DNA of 9,034 nt from Candidatus Hydrogenedentota bacterium (GTDB lineage Bacteria > Hydrogenedentota > Hydrogenedentia > Hydrogenedentales > CAITNO01), in the NCBI GenBank assembly GCA_007118765.1, contig SKQZ01000303.1, positions 1 to 9,034 on the forward strand, written 5' to 3'. Positions 1-5,730 of this stretch are shown piece after piece. Within the stretch, counting starts at the first letter, position 1; each line of letters begins with the position of its first letter. The notes beneath the pieces were generated by a model that did no database searches, was not told where the DNA came from, and worked only from the letters and a program-made list of their open reading frames with translations. A program made the translations under genes and the position numbers.

Positions 1-791
1 ATCTCTGGTTCACCGGCGTTGGCGGTGCACGCATCCACGCCAAATACTTGCGCCCGAAGAAAGTTGCGACGCCGCACCCGGCCCTGCTGCAATTCCACGG
101 TTACTCCGGTCATTCCGGCGACTGGCAGGACAAACTTGGCTATGTGGCGGCGGGCTTCTCGGTGGCGGCGCTGGACGTGCGCGGTCAGGGCGGTTTTTCC
201 GAAGATACCGGCGGCACACGCGGCACCACCCACAGCGGCCATATTATCCGGGGACTTGACGACGATGCAGAGAAACTGCACTTTCGACAGGTATATCTGG
301 ATACCGCGCAACTGGCACAAATCGTCATGGACATGCCCGAAGTGGACGCAGAGCGGGTTTGCGCCACCGGGATGTCACAAGGCGGCGGCTTGACGTTGGC
401 CTGCGCAGCGCTTGAACCGCGCATCCGTCGTCTTGCCCCTTTGTGCCCTTTCTTGTGTGATTACCAGCGGGTATGGGAAATGGACCTCGCCGTTAATGCC
501 TACGCCGAATTAACGACCTACTTCCGGTTGTTCGATCCGTGCCACGAGCGGGAACACGATGTTTTCACAAAACTCGGCTACATAGATTGTCAGCATCTGG
601 CGGCACGTATCCAAGGTGAAACGCTGATGGCAACTGGGCTCATGGACGATATCTGTCCGCCTTCAAGCCAGTTTGCCGCTTTTAACAAAACCACAGCGCC
701 CAAGGAACATGTGTTGTATCCCGATTTCGCCCATGAACAATACCCGGGCTTTCAGGACAGACTTTTTGTTTTCTTTACCGCACTTCTTTAA
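1..791 (+). CDS. Acetyl xylan esterase / cephalosporin-C deacetylase family alpha/beta hydrolase, 5' truncated
   Basis: The frame is open from base 3 with no start in the window, so the N-terminus is missing and about 262 residues remain. The family (AXE1 type) removes acetyl groups from xylan or xylo-oligosaccharides and sometimes from cephalosporin C. The first visible residues, FTGVGGARIHAKYLRPK, match the conserved stretch before the first core strands. HGYSG follows and is the usual oxyanion-hole region. The catalytic triad is complete. The serine is in GMSQGGG (codon 375-377), the aspartate in GLMDDICPPS (codon 645-647), and the histidine in DFAHE (codon 732-734). No signal peptide can be judged because the start is absent. 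The TTG at 48 is an internal codon, not a start, because homologous sequence continues upstream of it. The gene ends 16 bases before the CDF gene. Family assignment is secure; the substrate is not. Confidence 0.93.
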   Translation, partial: LWFTGVGGARIHAKYLRPKKVATPHPALLQFHGYSGHSGDWQDKLGYVAAGFSVAALDVRGQGGFSEDTGGTRGTTHSGHIIRGLDDDAEKLHFRQVYLDTAQLAQIVMDMPEVDAERVCATGMSQGGGLTLACAALEPRIRRLAPLCPFLCDYQRVWEMDLAVNAYAELTTYFRLFDPCHEREHDVFTKLGYIDCQHLAARIQGETLMATGLMDDICPPSSQFAAFNKTTAPKEHVLYPDFAHEQYPGFQDRLFVFFTALL

Positions 792-807
792 GAATAAACA
801 AGACGAA

Positions 808-1752
808 ATGAAGCAACTCACAAACCAGATGAACATGCGCGTTTTCGCGATGGGTCTCAGTCTTTCCATCGCCGTCCTGATGTTGGCAGGCAAACTGACC
901 GCCTTTTTCATCACCGGAAGCAGTGCCATTCTATCCGATGCCGCCGAAAGCATTGTGCATATTCTGGCTTCCGGCGTGGCCGCATTCAGTTTGTGGTTTT
1001 CAATGCAGGCGCCCGACCATCACCATCCCTACGGTCACGGCAAAATTGCCTATTTCTCCGCCGGTTTCGAGGGCGCCCTCATTGGTGTGGCCGCAGTTAC
1101 GATCATTCTTCTAGCACTGCGCGCATTGATAAAGGGGGCTGAACTGCATGAACTACACCTGGGACTGCTGATTACGGCGGCGTTGGCCGCAATCAATTGT
1201 GCGCTGGGCCTCTTCCTCGTCTGGGTCGGCAAACACTACCATTCCCTGGTGTTGACCGCCAACGGCAAGCATGTACTCACGGATATGTGGACAAGTCTCG
1301 GGGTACTCGTCGGCGTAACGGTGGTCTGGCTTACAGGGCTTTCCTGGCTTGACCCCTTGGTTGCCATCCTTGTGGCGCTGCATATTTTATACACCGCGTA
1401 CGCGCTGATGCGCAATGCATTTCAAGGACTGTTGGACGAGGCCGACCCACACAATACGCGCGTGCTGCTTGATCTTTTGGAGAAGATGGTTGCAAAAAAA
1501 CTGGTGAGCGGGTACCACCAACTGCGCCACCGCCAAACAGAGAACGTGATCTGGATTGAAATGCATCTCCTCATGCCGGATACAATGTCAACGGGCGAGG
1601 CCCACAACCGCACCACCGAATTGGAGGAAGCTGTGCGTGCCTTGTTCCCCGAGCGCATTGTACATATTACGACCCACGTGGAACCTGACCAGCATCATGC
1701 CGCACATCCGGAGGGTCACGACGGCCCGGAAGACCCCTATATCGCCTGTTGA
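808..1752 (+). CDS. Cation diffusion facilitator (CDF) family metal transporter
   Basis: This 314-residue inner-membrane protein probably exports a divalent metal (Zn, Fe, Mn or similar) by proton antiport. About six membrane segments span residues 11-205. TM2 carries ILSDAAESIVH, and TM5 carries HxxxD (H155, D159) in GKHVLTDMWTSLGV. Between TM2 and TM3 lies the family-typical PDHHHPYGHGK loop and YFSAGFEGA. The cytoplasmic CDF domain (about 211-292) contains YHQLRHR, EMHLLMP, EAH and THVEP, and the tail adds histidines at 296, 297, 300 and 304. Against the YiiP pattern, E47 and H51 fall where D45 and D49 sit, so the site would be E/H/H/D. The frame is open back to 673, but homology begins with this start; the Shine-Dalgarno signal is weak. 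It follows the esterase by 16 bases, so cotranscription is likely. Metal specificity cannot be told. Confidence 0.94.
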   Translation: MKQLTNQMNMRVFAMGLSLSIAVLMLAGKLTAFFITGSSAILSDAAESIVHILASGVAAFSLWFSMQAPDHHHPYGHGKIAYFSAGFEGALIGVAAVTIILLALRALIKGAELHELHLGLLITAALAAINCALGLFLVWVGKHYHSLVLTANGKHVLTDMWTSLGVLVGVTVVWLTGLSWLDPLVAILVALHILYTAYALMRNAFQGLLDEADPHNTRVLLDLLEKMVAKKLVSGYHQLRHRQTENVIWIEMHLLMPDTMSTGEAHNRTTELEEAVRALFPERIVHITTHVEPDQHHAAHPEGHDGPEDPYIAC

Positions 1753-1891
1753 CCCACGTAGTGTCCTGTCTCGCTGTTACGCCTCAAATCTGGTCTGGCA
1801 CCTGAAATCGGGCAAATGGTTCGCCTCCCTGTGCCCAGTTATGGGCAACACAACTCATTCATATTTCGTATGATAAAAAAAGTGTGTGTGC

Positions 1892-1921
1892 TTTATCCCT
1901 GTCAAACATATATGGCATAAT
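1892..1921 (+). promoter_or_regulatory. Candidate extended -10 promoter for the ABC operon
   Basis: A TGGCATAAT string (1913-1921) reads as an extended -10 element, TGn followed by CATAAT, which matches TATAAT at five of six bases. A poor -35 candidate, TTTATC (1892-1897), lies 18 bases upstream. Transcription would start near 1928 and give a leader of about 95 bases. It is the best sigma-70-like match I see in this gap, but it comes from inspection only. Confidence 0.35.
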
Positions 1922-1975
1922 CCTTGCATACGTGCAGGTGTGTAGTTGTGTTCCTGATAAACTTGGGGCGGAACC

Positions 1976-2012
1976 GTCGGCTTGCGGGCCGACACATCCC
2001 AATAGATTGGAG
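1976..2012 (+). promoter_or_regulatory. Two inverted repeats and the ribosome binding site ahead of the ATPase gene
   Basis: GTCGGC (1976-1981) and GCCGAC (1988-1993) form a perfect six-base-pair stem with a six-base loop. CCAATAGATTGG (1999-2010) is a second inverted repeat whose right arm runs into the Shine-Dalgarno GGAG (2009-2012). GGAG lies 10 bases before the ATG at 2023, which decides that start. The second repeat could be a protein-binding palindrome, or it could partly mask the ribosome site. Neither role is shown. Confidence 0.4.
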
Positions 2013-2022
2013 ATTTTGCCGC

Positions 2023-2976
2023 ATGATAAGAGCCAACCAGTTGACGATGCATTACGGCCCTGTTGTGGCACTCAATGATGTATCGTTTGAAGTCAAGCAA
2101 GGTGAGATCGTCGGTTTGCTCGGGCCGAATGGCGCGGGCAAGTCCACGGCCATGAAAATACTGACCACCTATCTGCATCCAACCTCCGGCACGGCGGAAG
2201 TAAACGGTTTGGACGTACTGGAAAATCCGCTTGCGGTGCGCAAAGCCATCGGCTATCTGCCGGAGATTCTGCCGTTATACATGGACATGGAGGTGCGCGG
2301 CTATTTGAATTTTGTGGCCCGCGCCCGTGGCTTGCGTGGCGCCACGCTAAAAAGACGGCTTGACATCGTGGTGGATACCTGCGGGTTGCGTCCCATGTAC
2401 AGAAAGGTAATCCGCGAGCTTTCAAAAGGATACAAACAACGCACGGCGCTTGCACAGGCGCTAGTACACAATCCGGAAGTCATTATTTTGGACGAACCCA
2501 CGTCGGGGTTGGACCCGCACCAGATTATGGAGATTCGCAATCTGATACGCGAACTGGCCGAAGACAAGACGGTCATCCTCTCCACCCACATTCTGCAGGA
2601 AGTGCAAGCGACCGCTGACCGTATTGTGATTATCAACCGCGGACGTATTGTGGGCGACGGTACGATTGAGGAGTTGCGGGACCGGGCCAAACGTTCTGAA
2701 CGGATCGCCCTCACCGTGGAAGGCAACCGCGAAGAAGTGGAGCGTCTGCTCAGCGGCGTGGAGGGCGTCAAGCAGGTTGTCTATGACGGCGCAACCAACG
2801 GCTGCGTCTCTTTTGTGATACACAGCCCCATTGGCCGTAATCCCTGGCGCGAATTAAACGATCTTGCGCGCCAAAAGAATTGGAAGATTCGTGAGCTGGC
2901 CGACAAACCACTGTCGCTGGAAGAAACCTTTTTGACGCTCACGGAAAAAGCCGCAAAAAAACCGACGAATCAATAG
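2023..2976 (+). CDS. ABC transporter ATP-binding protein, GldA-like
   Basis: This 317-residue cytoplasmic ATPase would drive the ABC-2 membrane protein encoded next. Walker A is GPNGAGKST with K40, the signature is LSKGYKQR (133-140), Walker B is VIILDEP (153-159) with E158 as catalytic base, the D-loop SGLD follows, and the switch histidine is H189 in STHI. At the Q-loop it reads IGYLPE (76-81), with glutamate where most ABC proteins have glutamine. As I recall, GldA-type ATPases share this. After about residue 215 a C-terminal regulatory domain of the DUF4162 type follows and ends in SLEETFLTLT. The start is set by GGAG at 2009-2012 and by the family-typical N-terminus IRANQLTMHYG. The next gene begins 12 bases after the stop. 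GldA supports gliding in Bacteroidota, but similar ATPases serve non-gliding bacteria, so no gene symbol is given. Confidence 0.95.
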   Translation: MIRANQLTMHYGPVVALNDVSFEVKQGEIVGLLGPNGAGKSTAMKILTTYLHPTSGTAEVNGLDVLENPLAVRKAIGYLPEILPLYMDMEVRGYLNFVARARGLRGATLKRRLDIVVDTCGLRPMYRKVIRELSKGYKQRTALAQALVHNPEVIILDEPTSGLDPHQIMEIRNLIRELAEDKTVILSTHILQEVQATADRIVIINRGRIVGDGTIEELRDRAKRSERIALTVEGNREEVERLLSGVEGVKQVVYDGATNGCVSFVIHSPIGRNPWRELNDLARQKNWKIRELADKPLSLEETFLTLTEKAAKKPTNQ

Positions 2977-2988
2977 GAGAACGGGAAG

Positions 2989-5511
2989 ATGCGCAATATT
3001 GTTTCCATATTTCGCCGGGATTTGGGCGCCTATTTCACCTCGCCCATCGGCTATATTTTCATCATGGTGTTTGTGACAATGAGCGTCGGCTTATACGTCA
3101 CCTCTTTCTTTGTGTTTCCCGTGGCCGACATGCGCCCGTATTTCGAGAATCTGCCGCTGCTGTTATGCGTGTTTATTCCTGCCGTTACCATGCGCATTTG
3201 GGCGGAGGAACGCAAGGAAAACACATGGGAAATGCTGCTTACGTTTCCGATGCGCGCTTACGAGCTGACCGTTGGCAAGTTTTTGGCGGCCATGGTGTTT
3301 TATGCCATCACGCTTGCCGCCACTTTTACCGTGCCCATGATGCTTTTTTCCCTTGGCAATCCCGATAGCGGCATTATCATCACGGGATACTTCGGCACAT
3401 TGCTCATGGGCGCCTGTTTTCTGGCGCTGGGCATCTTGTTCTCCGGCTTTTTCAAGGACCAGATAGTTGCCTTCGTAGTCACCCTGCTTGTCTGTTTCCT
3501 CTTTTTCCTGTTGGGCACGGACTTTATCGCCTCATACATTGACGGGCGCATGGCCGGTCTGGGGTCGCTGCTGTCGGATGTGTTCGGCGTATTTACCCAT
3601 TACCAGCCTTTTGTGCGGGGTATCATCGACCTTGCCAATGTGCTTTTCTTTGTGGTTTGGGCCGGTCTGTTCCTGTCGTTGAATTTGATCTTTATTGATG
3701 GACGCAATCGCCCCGGCGCACGGGTCACCTTCCTGACGGTTGCAGTGGTTTGCGTGGCGATTGGCATGCTGTTCAACTATCTGATGGCCGGCACAAGCAT
3801 TCTGCGATTTGACATGACCGAAGACCAGATACACACCATTTCGCCGTCGAGCCGCGCCGTGCTTGCCGAGGCAGACAGCGAAATAGAAGTGCGTTTGTAC
3901 ATCACCCCGCGTGACAAGATGCCCACCGCCATGCGCAATATCGAACGCGACATCCGGGACAAATTGGAAGAATTGCGGTTGGCCTCGGGTGGTCTTCTGA
4001 ATTACGGCACCGTATATCTTGAAGCGGCGAACGTCATCGCCGGCATTGACGATGTGGCCGACCCCGCAAGTGAAGACGAGGAAGAGGCCATTGAACGACG
4101 GATGCTGGACAAAGGTGTGCAACCTTTCAACGTGCAAGCCATGACACAGGACGAGGTGACAAGTCGCTTGGTGTATTGCAGCATCGGCGTGGCCTACAAA
4201 GACAGAACGGAAGAGATAATTCCGCAAATCGTGCCGGATACGCTGCCCGACCTTGAATATCAATTGGTAAACACCATCTACAAACTTACACGCGACACCA
4301 GGCCGATTGTTGCATTGGTGGCGCCCAAAGAGGCCATTCACATTGACCCGCAGATGCGGCAGATGTTAATGCAGATGGGTCAGGAAATCCCGGACTCGGA
4401 AGACCCCTATATTTTTCTCGAACAAGTGCTGGACATGGAAAAATATGACGTGCGACGTGTGGAAATGACCAAGGAGAGTCCCTTGCCAGACGAATATGAC
4501 ACCCTTGTGGTGATCAATCCACGCGAACTGAACGAGCGGCAGCGATGGGAGATAAACCGTGCGCTGCACGGGGGAAAATCCGTTGTGCTGGCCGTACAGC
4601 AATATGAATGGGACTACCAGGCCACACGCGAAGGCAACCGCGTTTCCCGCCGGGATGAGAACCCGCAAATCAACCCGTTGCTTGAGCATTACGGACTGGG
4701 CGTCAGCACGGATGTCCTGATGGATGTGAACTCCGTAACACTGACGGTGCAGAGTCAGGGGGGCGGTTTTATGGGTGCGCTGATGGGGCAGCCCTTTGAT
4801 TTGCCGACACACATACTGATTAACAACACCACCATGAACCAGGAAACATCCATCACGAACCGATTAAGCGCCATCTTGTACTTATGGGGCACGGCCCTGA
4901 ATCTGGATGAGGCGCGGCTTGAAGAACTCGGGCTTGACGCCGAGGTGCTTATGTATACCAGTGACCGTGCCTGGAGCATCCCTGCGGACGCGCCCATGAC
5001 CCAGGCCTCGTTTGAGCCGCCTGCCACCGGCGGGCGGGCCTATCCGCTGATGGCGATGGTCAAGGGCCAGTTCCCGGACGCGTTTGAGGACACGCCCCGC
5101 CCGGCATGGCCGGAACCTGCACAGCAACCCGGCATGCCGCCGCCCATGGATAACCCCGATGATGAACCGCCGGCGCCCGCTATTGAACCTCAACCGGGAC
5201 AGTTGGTTGTAATGGGGTGTTCACAAATGTTCAGACGCAATTTCCTGCAGGCGGCCAATTTGGACTTGTTCCTCAACGCGGTGGATGCCGTCACATTGAG
5301 CGAACATTTGGTAAACGTGCGCGGCACAAGGCCCATTGACCGCATCATTTCGCGGCCATCAGCAGGGCAGCGCACTTTCTGGCAGCTGGCAAACTACGGC
5401 CTGGCAAACATCATTATTGCAAGCATCGGTCTTGGGTTCTTTGCGGCACGGAAACGCGCCCGGAACCGCTATACCATGGAACAGGCCCGCAAGATGAACA
5501 ACGAACAATAA
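2989..5511 (+). CDS. Fused ABC-2 permease (GldF-like) and GldG-like auxiliary protein
   Basis: This 840-residue inner-membrane protein has two parts. Residues 1-240 are an ABC-2 permease with about six membrane segments (roughly 20-43, 53-71, 97-120, 130-153, 158-180, 211-236) and the GldF-type stretch WAEERKENTWEMLLTFPMRA. A seventh segment (about 245-268) begins the GldG-like part. That part opens with RFDMTEDQIHTISPSSRAVL and belongs to the ABC_transp_aux/GldG group; it should face the periplasm. It includes PDTLPDLEYQLVNTIYKLTR, an acidic DEEEAIE patch, and a proline-rich linker at 703-737 (14 prolines in 35 residues). A last membrane segment (about 803-822) is followed by a basic tail. 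GldF and GldG are separate genes in Flavobacterium. No stop or frameshift interrupts the junction, so the fusion appears real. The ribosome site GGAGA (2976-2980) overlaps the ATPase stop codon, which implies tight co-expression. Substrate unknown. Confidence 0.93.
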   Translation: MRNIVSIFRRDLGAYFTSPIGYIFIMVFVTMSVGLYVTSFFVFPVADMRPYFENLPLLLCVFIPAVTMRIWAEERKENTWEMLLTFPMRAYELTVGKFLAAMVFYAITLAATFTVPMMLFSLGNPDSGIIITGYFGTLLMGACFLALGILFSGFFKDQIVAFVVTLLVCFLFFLLGTDFIASYIDGRMAGLGSLLSDVFGVFTHYQPFVRGIIDLANVLFFVVWAGLFLSLNLIFIDGRNRPGARVTFLTVAVVCVAIGMLFNYLMAGTSILRFDMTEDQIHTISPSSRAVLAEADSEIEVRLYITPRDKMPTAMRNIERDIRDKLEELRLASGGLLNYGTVYLEAANVIAGIDDVADPASEDEEEAIERRMLDKGVQPFNVQAMTQDEVTSRLVYCSIGVAYKDRTEEIIPQIVPDTLPDLEYQLVNTIYKLTRDTRPIVALVAPKEAIHIDPQMRQMLMQMGQEIPDSEDPYIFLEQVLDMEKYDVRRVEMTKESPLPDEYDTLVVINPRELNERQRWEINRALHGGKSVVLAVQQYEWDYQATREGNRVSRRDENPQINPLLEHYGLGVSTDVLMDVNSVTLTVQSQGGGFMGALMGQPFDLPTHILINNTTMNQETSITNRLSAILYLWGTALNLDEARLEELGLDAEVLMYTSDRAWSIPADAPMTQASFEPPATGGRAYPLMAMVKGQFPDAFEDTPRPAWPEPAQQPGMPPPMDNPDDEPPAPAIEPQPGQLVVMGCSQMFRRNFLQAANLDLFLNAVDAVTLSEHLVNVRGTRPIDRIISRPSAGQRTFWQLANYGLANIIIASIGLGFFAARKRARNRYTMEQARKMNNEQ

Positions 5512-5575
5512 CTGACTGGCGGGCGGGTCGTATTCGTGTCGCGTTTACGCTCACCCACGAGAGGCAACGATTAAA

Positions 5576-5662
5576 ATGAACCATGCCAAACGCTTTCTTC
5601 GGCGATGGTGGTTCCCTTGGAAACCCGGGCCGGAGGCGAAAAGCGAAAAAGCAGGATCATGA
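5576..5662 (+). CDS. Possible 28-residue small protein between the GldG-like and DUF4340 genes
   Basis: An ATG at 5576 opens 28 codons ending in TGA at 5660-5662. The peptide begins MNHAKRFLRRWWFPWK and is basic and tryptophan-rich in its first half. An AGAGG motif lies 11 bases upstream, a slightly long spacing. The stop overlaps an ATG at 5659 (ATGA) that opens a further 18-codon ORF to 5715, which could allow coupled translation through the gap. I recognise no family. It may be an accessory membrane-associated peptide or chance. The 219-base gap is longer than expected for an operon with 12-base spacing elsewhere. Confidence 0.25.
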   Translation: MNHAKRFLRRWWFPWKPGPEAKSEKAGS

Positions 5663-5678
5663 TGACGAATGATGGGTT

Positions 5679-5693
5679 GTGGGCAAGTCCCAC
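5679..5693 (+). repeat. Small hairpin upstream of the DUF4340 gene
   Basis: GTGGG and CCCAC form a perfect five-base-pair stem with a CAAGT loop. No T-run follows, so it is unlikely to terminate transcription. It lies 37 bases before the DUF4340 start, within the 18-codon ORF at 5659-5715. Confidence 0.3.
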
Positions 5694-5730
5694 GTTAGTG
5701 CGTTATTCAGCATAGAGACGGAGAAAACAG

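Larger units (their letters stand above)
1753..2022 (+). other. Intergenic leader before the ABC operon
   Basis: This 270-base stretch has no convincing gene. It holds a TGCCC/GGGCA hairpin at 1832-1847 without a following T-run, so no good terminator for the CDF gene is seen. It also has a TCATA/TATGA hairpin at 1858-1873 followed by an A-tract, a GTGTGTGTG tract, a possible promoter near 1892-1921, and two small inverted repeats just before the ATPase start. The ATPase reading frame stays open back to about 1924, but that extension resembles nothing in ABC ATPases and is treated as leader. Confidence 0.6.

Noticed and set aside
673..807. N-terminal extension of the CDF frame into the esterase gene
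   Set aside because: It overlaps the conserved end of the esterase, including its catalytic histidine, in another frame. CDF similarity starts only after 808.
1832..1847. TGCCC-GGGCA hairpin as a terminator of the CDF gene
   Set aside because: The stem is only five base pairs and no T-run follows it.
1924..2022. N-terminal extension of the ATPase frame
   Set aside because: The extra 33 residues resemble nothing in ABC ATPases, while the ATG at 2023 has GGAG ahead of it and gives the family-typical N-terminus.
1753..2022. A tRNA or CRISPR array in the leader gap
   Set aside because: A GGTTCGCC string at 1818-1825 recalls a T-arm, but no cloverleaf can be built around it. No spaced direct repeats are present.
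3532..4341. A 269-codon open frame on the minus strand
   Set aside because: It lies wholly inside the fused permease/GldG gene in a shadow frame, its translation resembles no known domain, and it lacks a convincing ribosome site.
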